In this document: positions 15,838 through 22,551 of the stretch, in pieces
Numbering within the stretch: the stretch's first letter is position 1
How the letters are laid out: each line of letters starts with the position of its first letter
Assembly (NCBI GenBank): GCA_021780495.1
Contig: JAJXYO010000007.1
Coordinates: 42,300 to 106,299 of the forward strand
Source: Deltaproteobacteria bacterium
GTDB taxonomy: Bacteria > Desulfobacterota > Desulfuromonadia > Geobacterales > Pseudopelobacteraceae
Direction of reading: 5' to 3'
DNA: 64,000 bases
Notes under the pieces: model-generated
Seen by the model: the letters and a program-made list of their open reading frames with translations, nothing else
Databases searched by the model: none
Told to the model about the DNA's origin: nothing
Program-made: the position numbers and the translations under genes

Positions 15838-16385
15838 ACATTGATCACATAACAAATCGAAAAATCACAAGAATGCCAATGAAGTCAGTTATCGATGCGG
15901 CAAAGGAATTCGGCGTACCGGAACGCTATGCGATCATGCGCCGGCTTGCCTTTCTGCAACCGCACATCAAACATCTGGAGCGTGAAATCTGGGGAGCCCA
16001 ACGGCGGATCGAGCGAAGTTCCGATCCGCTGGTCAAGGCCCTGACCGCATCCTTCATCAAAGACCAGGAGAAGGAGTTGCGCCCTCTGAAGCTGGAGGCA
16101 ACCGCTCTGCTTAACCACGTCAACGGCAAGGAAGCTGAACCGGTAGCCGGCAAGATCACCCCTGAGATGATCGAGCAGGCCCGGCAGTATCCCATTACCA
16201 GTATCATCGACTTCCCTAATGGAAAGCACCGCTGCTGTCCGTTTCACAAGGACAGCAATCCCTCAATGGCTCTCTACAATAACCATGTCCATTGCTTTGT
16301 CTGCAACCGATCATGGGATTCGATCAGCGCCACGATGGAACTGGATGGTGTGAGCTTCCGGGAGGCTGTACTGGCGCTCCAGTAA
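15834..16385 (+). CDS. CHC2-type zinc-finger protein (primase-like)
   Basis: The 183-residue protein has a helical, basic N-terminal two thirds (RRLAFLQPHIKHLEREIWG). The C-terminus carries a DnaG-type CHC2 zinc finger: CCPFHKDSNPSMAL, then HVHCFVCNRSWDSIS and a final DGVSFREAVLAL helix. In primases this finger reads template DNA; here there is no Toprim domain, so it is an isolated finger, as seen on plasmids and ICEs. It overlaps the preceding gene by four bases. A replication or DNA-entry role is inferred from the finger only. Confidence 0.75.
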   Translation: MNIDHITNRKITRMPMKSVIDAAKEFGVPERYAIMRRLAFLQPHIKHLEREIWGAQRRIERSSDPLVKALTASFIKDQEKELRPLKLEATALLNHVNGKEAEPVAGKITPEMIEQARQYPITSIIDFPNGKHRCCPFHKDSNPSMALYNNHVHCFVCNRSWDSISATMELDGVSFREAVLALQ

Positions 16386-16413
16386 CCTGAATCAATAACA
16401 ATCAACCCTATGG

Positions 16414-16466
16414 GGGCGGACACTGCCCCTGGGGGGAGTCCGCCCTCACAATTTTAGGAGGCGGAC
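16414..16466 (+). promoter_or_regulatory. Leader RNA with alternative stems, upstream of radC (3 of 4)
   Basis: GGGCGGAC (16414-16421) and GTCCGCCC (16438-16445) form a perfect 8-bp stem around a CCCC/GGGG centre. The same GTCCGCC (16438-16444) is also the perfect complement of GGCGGAC (16460-16466), which runs from the ribosome site to the base before ATG 16467. The two stems exclude each other, as in a translational on/off switch. A radC-associated RNA motif has been described from comparative screens; I cannot check whether this is a member. Confidence 0.6.
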
Positions 16467-16958
16467 ATGAATCTCGATCTCTTCGGAGAACCAGTAGCAC
16501 CGACAACAAAAAGAATTTTCATAAAATCAATCGAAGCCCGTTATCGCAACGAGGTTGTCAGAGACGACGCCCCACAGTGGGTGTCGAAACGTTTCACGCA
16601 ACCCCAGCAGGTATTCGAGATGTTCCGGGATCTCCGTCTGGAGACGAAGGAGCACTTTATCGTTCTGCATCTGGACGGCAAAAACCGGATCGTCTGCTTT
16701 GATCGAGTATCGATTGGCTCGCTTAATCAAGCCATCGTACATAGCCGTGAGGTCTTCAAAACGGCATGCCTCTCGAATGCGGCAGCCGTCCTTCTCGTGC
16801 ACAATCACCCGACAGGTGACCCGACACCCAGCCAGGAAGATATCGCCATTACCAGACGTCTCAAGGAAAGTGGCGAGATTCTCGGCATCAAGGTACTGGA
16901 TCACATCATTGTCGGTGATGGCGAGTTCCTGAGTTTTGTTGAAAGGGGACTCTTGTAA
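16467..16958 (+). CDS. radC: RadC-family JAB/MPN domain protein
   Basis: The 163-residue protein has the RadC/JAMM signature HNHPTGDPTPSQED, giving His-x-His, seven residues, Ser, two residues, Asp, with an upstream Glu in VHSREVFK. The strand before it (AAAVLLVHNHP) and the end (VLDHIIVGDGEFLSFVERGL) are typical. RadC-like proteins are common on ICEs and plasmids; despite the name a DNA-repair role is doubtful and a metal-dependent peptidase or nuclease activity is only assumed. It lacks the helix-hairpin-helix N-terminus of chromosomal RadC. Translation is probably set by the leader stems just upstream. Confidence 0.9.
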   Translation: MNLDLFGEPVAPTTKRIFIKSIEARYRNEVVRDDAPQWVSKRFTQPQQVFEMFRDLRLETKEHFIVLHLDGKNRIVCFDRVSIGSLNQAIVHSREVFKTACLSNAAAVLLVHNHPTGDPTPSQEDIAITRRLKESGEILGIKVLDHIIVGDGEFLSFVERGLL

Positions 16959-16963
16959 ATAAC

Positions 16964-17095
16964 GGGGGAGCGGCGACTGGTGCGCCCTCCCCTACCCTCT
17001 CCCCCTCCGGTTCAAGAGGGTTCCCTGGAGCCACCGTCCCGTCGGTGGTTGCAGGGAGCCCTTTTGGGCCACCATCACAACGATAAGGGGGAGAG
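16964..17095 (+). promoter_or_regulatory. Leader RNA with ribosome-site complement and long hairpin (4 of 4)
   Basis: CTCTCCCCCT (16997-17006) is the exact 10-nt complement of AGGGGGAGAG (17086-17095), the ribosome site of the small gene at 17100. GGGGAG (16965-16970) can pair with CTCCCC (16987-16992). Between the two lies a long hairpin: GGGTTCCCTG (17019-17028) with CAGGGAGCCC (17051-17060), and inside it CCACCG/CGGTGG (17031-17048). It is larger than the other three leaders but shares the rule that an upstream segment is complementary to the ribosome site. Confidence 0.45.
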
Positions 17096-17099
17096 AGTC

Positions 17100-17237
17100 A
17101 TGTCAGTTAGAGCACGCATAAACGGTAGGGAATTTACGCTTTCGTGGGAGGAATTCGAGAAGGCACTGATGCGGAGTAATCTGTCAGGAGGTGAATTCGA
17201 GATTCTAAGCATATTTACGGGAGTGAAACCCTACTAG
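17100..17237 (+). CDS. Small protein of the element
   Basis: A 45-residue protein (MSVRARINGREFTLSWEEFE...) starts at ATG 17100 behind AGGGGGAGAGAG. It reads as one short beta hairpin plus a helix and is followed by a strong terminator. I do not recognise it. The ribosome site, leader structure and terminator make it likely to be real. Confidence 0.55.
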   Translation: MSVRARINGREFTLSWEEFEKALMRSNLSGGEFEILSIFTGVKPY

Positions 17238-17243
17238 AGTCTT

Positions 17244-17298
17244 CAGGCCGGATGCCCGTCCGGCCTGGATAGAGGCGGCCCTTGTGGTCGCCTTTTTT
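17244..17298 (+). terminator. Double hairpin ending the small-gene cluster
   Basis: A 9-bp stem CAGGCCGGA/TCCGGCCTG (17244-17267) is followed by a 7-bp GGCGGCC/GGTCGCC hairpin (17274-17292, one G-U) and a run of six T. The second is a typical Rho-independent terminator for the plus-strand genes. Confidence 0.8.
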
Positions 17299-17368
17299 AT
17301 TTTTCAGCACAATAATCTAGCAGTGGCAAGACACAATAATCTAGCGTTGACAACTCGCAACCCATCCT

Positions 17369-17605
17369 TCATGTCACGTTTCTCAAATTTGTCCATGTCC
17401 GGACATTCGCTTCCAGTTCGAGGCCAAGACACATGGTTACTTGTAGTACTTTGTTGAGTTGAACAGTCTCCTTGCCATTTTCCAGAGCAGACAGAAACGC
17501 ATAGCTCACGCCACAAACGCCAGCCGCCTCTTCCAAGGTAAGGCCATCATCAATGCGTTTCTGTCTTATAATTCGCCCTAAATCTTTCGGAGTGGCAATA
17601 TTCAT
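17369..17605 (-). CDS. HipB-like XRE-family regulator (orphan)
   Basis: The 78-residue protein is a single helix-turn-helix of the Cro/CI type (LGRIIRQKRIDDGLTLEEAA, then CGVSYAFLSALENGKETVQ) with the C-terminal VLQVTMCLGLELEA seen in HipB antitoxins. HipB normally represses and neutralises a HipA kinase encoded immediately downstream; there is none here. A truncated HipA-like gene of the same element lies 38 kb away and points the other way. It may be a remnant of a broken hipBA pair or an independent regulator. Confidence 0.75.
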   Translation of the reverse strand: MNIATPKDLGRIIRQKRIDDGLTLEEAAGVCGVSYAFLSALENGKETVQLNKVLQVTMCLGLELEANVRTWTNLRNVT

Positions 17606-17631
17606 TTTGAACCCTATACAACATCTACGCT

Positions 17632-17690
17632 CGTATATATTTTGAAGAAATATCTCATGGTTGGGGGGGAAATATACGATCAGATATACG
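17632..17690. promoter_or_regulatory. ATATACG repeats upstream of the HipB-like gene
   Basis: CGTATAT (17632-17638) is mirrored by two direct copies of ATATACG (17672-17678 and 17684-17690) in the A+T-rich stretch before the regulator's start at 17605. The spacing and repetition suggest operator half-sites for the XRE protein; this is inferred from symmetry only. Confidence 0.35.
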
Positions 17691-17711
17691 GCGACACGAT
17701 AGGCCGAAAAG

Positions 17712-17967
17712 TTACCTGCGTCCCTCGACTACAGCCAGTGCCCAGCTCAACGATCCGACATACCAGGCATTTATGCCCAGCAACTCTACTCCGAGCAGAT
17801 TCTTCGGTTCCTTGGGTTTTCCGTAGTTATCGGAGTTGGCAGTCACGAAGCAAATGAAATCTGCAAAGCCTCTGGTTCGCAGCGATCGACCTACATCAAG
17901 AAAAGCCTCGAAGATTTCACAGCCCTTTGCCTCCTGCATGCCGCGACCAGATCTACCGAATTTCAGC
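17712..17967 (-). pseudogene. PIN-like C-terminal fragment
   Basis: An 85-codon stretch directly downstream of the PIN gene reads in a different frame. It contains FADFICFVTANSDNYGKPKE and a following SLSWALAVVEG, which resembles the last strand-helix part of a PIN-type nuclease (Asp/Asn after a V-T strand). It lacks the N-terminal catalytic half. It may be a leftover of a second PIN toxin or an unrelated small gene starting at ATG 17939. Weak call. Confidence 0.35.
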
Positions 17968-18504
17968 TCAACGCGAATAGATATACTCTTGCAAGCCTTG
18001 CTCGATGTTGGATCGAAAGTATTCCTCACTGAGCCTGGGGTCAAGTTTGAAACTTGGCGATAATGTCAGTCCTGATGTTTGCAGGAGGCGCTCCGCAGAA
18101 ACCGCACGCTCGGTAGCATCGAGAAAAGGAAGTGTCTTGATGGCAGCCGAATCAAATGTACAAAGGGTAAGGTCTTCCTGCCTGACAAGAACGGCAAGCG
18201 ATTCAATTTCGCCAGCGTGAACAGCTTGTTGACGCAACGGCGGCAACCGGCGAAGAACATCCTGCATCTCTTCGGGGGTTGCCGTTGTCTCTGTTACACG
18301 ACCGGTTTCAATATACTGCTGACGAAAATTAACCTGAAATTTTTGCCCACCTCTGCGGAAAAACTTTACCTCATCAACAACAGTCGAGGCGACATGCAGT
18401 TCATGCATGGCAACGAGTTTGTCGAATACATCGATTTCGAGTAGTTTGATGATTACATCTGCATCAAGAAGCCATAATTTCAATCGACTCGCCCTCCACC
18501 TCAC
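17968..18504 (-). CDS. PIN-like domain protein (putative toxin)
   Basis: The 178-residue protein opens with the PIN-domain first strand and Asp (LWLLDADVIIKLLEI). It continues with a helix-rich middle, an acidic AGEIESLAVLV helix (Glu in the position of the second catalytic acid) and a fourth acidic strand LTLCTFDSAAIKTL. PIN nucleases cut RNA with four acids around Mg. The gene overlaps the end of the XRE-ImmA gene by 41 bases (GTG start at 18504; a TTG at 18486 is also possible), so it is coupled to it. The pair fits the known XRE-COG2856 plus toxin arrangement. Confidence 0.7.
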   Translation of the reverse strand: MRWRASRLKLWLLDADVIIKLLEIDVFDKLVAMHELHVASTVVDEVKFFRRGGQKFQVNFRQQYIETGRVTETTATPEEMQDVLRRLPPLRQQAVHAGEIESLAVLVRQEDLTLCTFDSAAIKTLPFLDATERAVSAERLLQTSGLTLSPSFKLDPRLSEEYFRSNIEQGLQEYIYSR

Positions 18505-19600
18505 TTAATCCCCGGTATTCAAGAAACTCGTCGATATCCGCACGGTCAATATCAAGCAGTTCAGAAAATTTGCCGCGCGAGATCAACCCCTTCCGGAGGC
18601 ATTTTACAGCCAGAAGTGAGAATCTTTCCGAGGAGGGAGCTTCGATAGCCGTATCTCTTCTGATGCGCCGGTCAATCATGAGAAGCTCATCGTTGTTTGC
18701 CAGATCGTTCGCTTTTTCCCACTCAATAAAGCGCATGTTAGCCATTCGGTAGAGTAAAGCCTTTGTAGAAACCCCGAATTCCCTTGCAACATCAACTATG
18801 TCCGAAAAAGAGAGTTTCTGCTCCTTTATCCTCGCATTCAGTTCTTCCCGAACAGAGCTTTCCGGTAGGAGAAGTGTCGAGGCAAATCGTTCGGCCTTTT
18901 TCTCAATGTCTTTGAACAAGATATCATCCTGCTCAAGATCAGCAGGATTGAAGGTATTCCAAGTGATGATGTGGAACAGCTCGTGGGCGAGCGTGAAATT
19001 GATGCGCCAAGGAGCTTCCTCACTATTGACGACAATTGCTGCGCCAAAATCCGGATGTACCGTTGAAGCTGCCGAACCAAATTCTGACAACTCCACAAAG
19101 AGGATCTTGGTACGCAGTACCTGTTCCATAACTTTCTGGAGAGACAATGCCGGTCTACTCCCCATATTCAGAAGGTTACTCACCCTGGCGGCAAGAGCAT
19201 CGACCTGATTGTAGTTGCGAATATCGGCCGGAGAAACCGTTATTCCGAGCCCTGTTCCTTCTTCAACCAAGCCCAACAGTTTTTCGAGCAGATGATATTC
19301 CTCGAACCTGTGCTTTATCGAAGCCTCTATTTCTGTCTTCCTCTCGGATGGGGCCCTACGCCAGAGAAAATGAACAGCCGGTTGCGGTGTATCTTCTCCC
19401 ATAAGGAGACTGTTCAGACTGCAGAAATACGTCTTTGCAAACTGTGTCAACTCACTTGCCTTGACTTCTCGATCCCCTTTTTCGATATTACTCAACGTTT
19501 GGTAATTACCGAATCCAAGACGTGTAGCAGCTTCGCCGATTGATAACCCGACTGCCTCTCGTGCCCTCCGCAGGCGCTCAGCCAACTCCATTCTCGACAT
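18464..19600 (-). CDS. XRE regulator with ImmA/IrrE metallopeptidase domain (putative antitoxin)
   Basis: The 378-residue protein has an N-terminal helix-turn-helix (LRRAREAVGLSIGEAATRLG, then YQTLSNIEKGDREV). A central ImmA/IrrE domain follows, with the zinc-protease motif TLAHELFHIITW (HExxH) and a later metal-ligand region KKAERFASTLLLPE. The C-terminal 90 residues continue into a helical region. COG2856-type proteins act as antitoxin or as proteases that cut repressors. The start at ATG 19600 has GGGGGGA 5 nt upstream. The gene overlaps the PIN gene, and a strongly symmetrical A+T-rich operator lies just upstream. Confidence 0.85.
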   Translation of the reverse strand: MSRMELAERLRRAREAVGLSIGEAATRLGFGNYQTLSNIEKGDREVKASELTQFAKTYFCSLNSLLMGEDTPQPAVHFLWRRAPSERKTEIEASIKHRFEEYHLLEKLLGLVEEGTGLGITVSPADIRNYNQVDALAARVSNLLNMGSRPALSLQKVMEQVLRTKILFVELSEFGSAASTVHPDFGAAIVVNSEEAPWRINFTLAHELFHIITWNTFNPADLEQDDILFKDIEKKAERFASTLLLPESSVREELNARIKEQKLSFSDIVDVAREFGVSTKALLYRMANMRFIEWEKANDLANNDELLMIDRRIRRDTAIEAPSSERFSLLAVKCLRKGLISRGKFSELLDIDRADIDEFLEYRGLSEVEGESIEIMAS

Positions 19601-19658
19601 CAAAATCCCCCCTTTCTGCTGTCAGTAAATATAATAATATTATACACTGAAGTCAATA

Positions 19659-19677
19659 ATATAATAAATTATTATAT
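19659..19677. promoter_or_regulatory. A+T-rich inverted repeat, candidate XRE operator
   Basis: ATATAATAA, one A, then TTATTATAT form perfect 9-bp arms. The site sits in the 170-bp A+T-rich gap between the divergent XRE-ImmA and DUF2188 genes, with a second small palindrome (ATAATATTAT, 19634-19643). It could serve both as operator and promoter region for the two directions. Confidence 0.45.
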
Positions 19678-19770
19678 AACCCCTTGACAAAACAACTTTT
19701 ACTCCATATATTGACAACATATTTAATTTAGGCACTACATATAGTGTATGCCAAACAAAGGAGAATGACC

Positions 19771-19998
19771 ATGCCACGTAAAGAACATCATGTAGTGCCA
19801 GGTTCAAATGGAGGTTGGGATGTCGTGAAACCGGGAGCTCAACGTGTATCGGTGCATACTGAGACGAAGAAAGAAGCTATTGATCAGGGGAGAAAAATAA
19901 GTCAAAACCAAGGGAGCGAGTTCATAATTCACAACAAGAACGGGCAAATTTCCGGATCAGACAGTCATGGCAATGACCCATTCCCGCCCAAAGGTTAG
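19771..19998 (+). CDS. DUF2188 domain protein
   Basis: The 75-residue protein matches the DUF2188 pattern closely: HHVVPGSNGGWDVVKPGA, then TKKEAIDQGRKISQNQGSE, and the end FIIHNKNGQISGSDSHGND. Such proteins are small, beta-rich and of unknown function, frequent in mobile and stress loci. The start at ATG 19771 has AAAGGAGAATGACC before it. It is followed after one base by the membrane-protein gene, so the two are a unit. Confidence 0.8.
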   Translation: MPRKEHHVVPGSNGGWDVVKPGAQRVSVHTETKKEAIDQGRKISQNQGSEFIIHNKNGQISGSDSHGNDPFPPKG

Positions 19999-19999
19999 T

Positions 20000-20614
20000 A
20001 TGCGACTACGACGCAGGAATGAAAACCGGAGTAACGATGATGCGCTCTACCTGGAATATCGCAAGCATTTGTGGGAAGCGGGCAAATCGGCGAGCGAACA
20101 CACCGACAAAACAATACTGACACTTTCCGCCGGTGCGCTCGCCCTTTCCATGACATTTCTCAAGGATATTGTTCCGCTTAAAGATGTCATTGAACTTCCG
20201 CTTATCATAACAGCTTGGAGCGCATTCGGTAGTTCTATAGCCTGTGTCCTGTTTTCACAGTATGAAAGTAGAAAAGCCATTGACGTGCAAATGCAGCGGC
20301 TCGAATCAAGAATTGCTCAGGATCATGAGAGTGCAAATTCACCAAACCCGCATACTGCCAGGACGAACAGGCTCAACATGTTTGCAGGAGCCCTGTTCTT
20401 CACTGGCCTTATACTTACTATTCTGTTCACAACATTCAACGTTAGGAGGTACTCGGAAATGAGTAACAAGATCGGAACAACTGATGGAAACCGTGGATAT
20501 GCACCAGCGCAACTGCCTTCCAACCCAAAGCCTGGTGCTGGATACTCACCACCCAGCCTGCCAACACCTTCTACTGGCCAGGGACCGTCCACATCCCCGC
20601 CGCCGAAAAAATAA
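20000..20614 (+). CDS. Three-TM membrane protein with proline-rich tail
   Basis: The 204-residue protein has a basic N-terminus and three hydrophobic segments: about residues 40-60 (TILTLSAGALALSMTFLKDI), 70-90 (LIITAWSAFGSSIACVLFSQ) and 125-148 (MFAGALFFTGLILTILFTTF). A Pro/Ser-rich tail of about 45 residues follows. The layout resembles small membrane effectors that pair with a soluble partner in defence loci, but no family is recognised. The start is set by AAGG and its position one base after the DUF2188 stop. Confidence 0.65.
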   Translation: MRLRRRNENRSNDDALYLEYRKHLWEAGKSASEHTDKTILTLSAGALALSMTFLKDIVPLKDVIELPLIITAWSAFGSSIACVLFSQYESRKAIDVQMQRLESRIAQDHESANSPNPHTARTNRLNMFAGALFFTGLILTILFTTFNVRRYSEMSNKIGTTDGNRGYAPAQLPSNPKPGAGYSPPSLPTPSTGQGPSTSPPPKK

Positions 20615-20623
20615 CTTCAGCCC

Positions 20624-20800
20624 TCACGGAGTCAAGCGGGAGTTTTTCACCTTCTCCTCACGATCAAGAAGCCTTTGCGCCCATTCTTTCGCCCCTTGGT
20701 ATCTTTCCAGTTGTGTCGCACTGGGGAGTTGGCCGCTGGTCATGGCACTTGATGCCTCCAGTAATTCCTGTAGGGCTGCCAGCAGATCCTCATTACTCAT
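20624..20800 (-). CDS. Small hypothetical protein downstream of abiEii
   Basis: A 58-residue helical protein (MSNEDLLAALQELLEASSAM...) starts at ATG 20800, behind GGAGG, 21 bp after the AbiEii stop on the same strand. It ends in a charged helix (LLDREEKVKNSRLTP). Unknown family; it could be an accessory of the toxin-antitoxin pair or unrelated. Confidence 0.5.
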   Translation of the reverse strand: MSNEDLLAALQELLEASSAMTSGQLPSATQLERYQGAKEWAQRLLDREEKVKNSRLTP

Positions 20801-20821
20801 TACAGAAACCTCCATTTGTTG

Positions 20822-21691
20822 TTATCCTTCGGTCTTAATCCGGCTTGCCACATCTTGAAAGAAATCGTGCGACCAGAGGGCAAGCATCTGCTGGTCCTTG
20901 ACAAAGGGCGCCACATCTTTACGAGCCTGATTCACATCCAGACGGTCGATTGCCTCGAACAGTAAATCGGTAAAAACTGCCGGTGAAAGATTTTTTTCGC
21001 CACTCCAATGGCCGGTTTGACGCATCCGCTGCTCAAGGTGAGCTAGATTCAGTTGCGGATGGTTGGCGGCATACCAGACCAAATCATACCAATCACGACC
21101 CTTGACCCGGTTCTTCCACTTGCGAAAGAGGATTGCGTGCATCTTGCCGGCAAAGAGATCTGGAAGCGCATAACACCGGACAGCAAACGGTATCGGTTGC
21201 AGCAGATAGCGGGTCTGAGTGCTGAACCCCGGGGGCGGGTCCGTGTCCACCTCGATTTTCACCTTCAGCACCTGTCCGGATGCAACCTGACCGGTCAGTT
21301 CCTCACCAGCCTCAATTACCAGGAGTTCATTACGGGTGTTCGCCTTGAGGAATGCAGACTGCACCGCCGATTCCACCGCCTTGTCAACCATCTCCACCCG
21401 GACGTTGAAACCGAATGCCTGCAATTCCTCTTCAAGTGATGCAGTGTAGCGTGCCAGGTTAAAGTCGGGGGATGGCGTCAGGAGGGAGAAATCCAGATCC
21501 TCGGAGAATCGGTCGAGTCCGAACAGGATGCGCAAGGCCGTACCGCCGTAGAATGCGGCGTGTTCAAAAAACTTGGCTCGCCAGAGACCAAGCAGCGCCA
21601 CTTCCTGAATAATCTCCCGTAGCGCTCTGACTGAATCGTCAACGCTTTTCGGTTCATATTTGGCAAGCATGCGGGTTACCGCCTCATGCAT
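20822..21691 (-). CDS. AbiEii/AbiGii-type nucleotidyltransferase toxin
   Basis: At 289 residues it carries the type IV toxin signature YGGTALRILFGLDRFSEDLD, the nucleotidyltransferase G-G/D-x-D motif. It also has a second acidic strand LKVKIEVDTDPP and the family's LPDLFAGKMHAILFRKWKNR with GRDWYDLVWY. AbiEii-type enzymes transfer nucleotides to RNA (tRNA in characterised members) and cause growth arrest or abortive infection. The start overlaps the antitoxin's stop by one base (TAATG), so the two are coupled. Confidence 0.92.
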   Translation of the reverse strand: MHEAVTRMLAKYEPKSVDDSVRALREIIQEVALLGLWRAKFFEHAAFYGGTALRILFGLDRFSEDLDFSLLTPSPDFNLARYTASLEEELQAFGFNVRVEMVDKAVESAVQSAFLKANTRNELLVIEAGEELTGQVASGQVLKVKIEVDTDPPPGFSTQTRYLLQPIPFAVRCYALPDLFAGKMHAILFRKWKNRVKGRDWYDLVWYAANHPQLNLAHLEQRMRQTGHWSGEKNLSPAVFTDLLFEAIDRLDVNQARKDVAPFVKDQQMLALWSHDFFQDVASRIKTEG

Positions 21692-22341
21692 TATCGTGCT
21701 CCTTTACTCAGACGGGTAATCAGATCGGCCAGCAGCTTTACTCTGCGAGATCGGTAGTGCTGTGCGATTTCAGCTAGTCTAATTGGATCAAGTCCACGGA
21801 GATTGGCAGGGTCGATGCGGAGATCAGCCAGCAGATATTCATTTAATTCCTTCTGCGTCGTGATACCGGCACCACGGTCGGCAACGATCCGGTCTGCCAG
21901 GGCCTTTTCCGGAATGGCGATCAGAAAAGAACGGCCATCATCCAGTTCAACTTGGTCCATGCCGGTGCGGAATGCTTCCATTGGGATCATGCGATAGGAG
22001 AAAGTACCGACAGGCGAATCGAAAGTCCGGGAGCGGCCACAGGTTACCGAAGTTACTGTCTCAACCCGTTCAGGCGTCAGGCCGTGATAGTGCAGCGCAT
22101 ATTCGAGGGAAACATAGGACGGACCGTAGATGAGATTGGCGAGCAGTTCGCGGCAGAAGGGCCGACGACGCAATGACTCACCGAGGATATAGAGCCCCTT
22201 CTTGACGCGGACGATATCCCCTTTGGCCAGCATGCCGGATATCTTCATCCGTGGCTGTGCATATCCGTGGACGGAGTCCAGTAAAGTCTGGTAGTCAAAC
22301 TCCTCATAAGGAATGCTCTTGATCAGCAGGCTGTTCGTCAT
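21691..22341 (-). CDS. AbiEi-type antitoxin and autoregulator
   Basis: The 216-residue protein has an N-terminal winged helix (MKISGMLAKGDIVRVKKGLY) and the AbiEi C-terminal domain with YGPSYVSLEYALHYHGLTPE and PEKALADRIV. AbiEi represses the operon by binding inverted repeats in its promoter and prevents toxicity without binding the toxin. The start at ATG 22341 has AGGAG nine bases upstream. A perfect 14-bp inverted repeat lies 44 bp before the start, the expected operator. Confidence 0.9.
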   Translation of the reverse strand: MTNSLLIKSIPYEEFDYQTLLDSVHGYAQPRMKISGMLAKGDIVRVKKGLYILGESLRRRPFCRELLANLIYGPSYVSLEYALHYHGLTPERVETVTSVTCGRSRTFDSPVGTFSYRMIPMEAFRTGMDQVELDDGRSFLIAIPEKALADRIVADRGAGITTQKELNEYLLADLRIDPANLRGLDPIRLAEIAQHYRSRRVKLLADLITRLSKGAR

Positions 22342-22384
22342 GATCACCATCTCCTGAAAGATGGCTGAAATTTAACAGATAGGA

Positions 22385-22419
22385 ACATAGTATGTCTACA
22401 TAAATTAGACATACTATGT
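22385..22419. promoter_or_regulatory. 14-bp perfect inverted repeat, AbiEi operator
   Basis: ACATAGTATGTCTA, a 7-bp spacer, then TAGACATACTATGT. The arms match without a mismatch. It lies immediately upstream of abiEi, and AbiEi proteins are known to bind inverted repeats in their own promoter. This is one of the strongest operator-like signals in the window. Confidence 0.7.
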
Positions 22420-22551
22420 CATAATATGGGTATATTAGAGGGCGCGCTGACTCATCCATACAGCAGGCACAAGTTCAATCATCTTCTGTAATTTTATGAT
22501 TATATATTATTTCATCTGCCGTATTGGCAGTTTATGATGTGGTCAGGTAAA

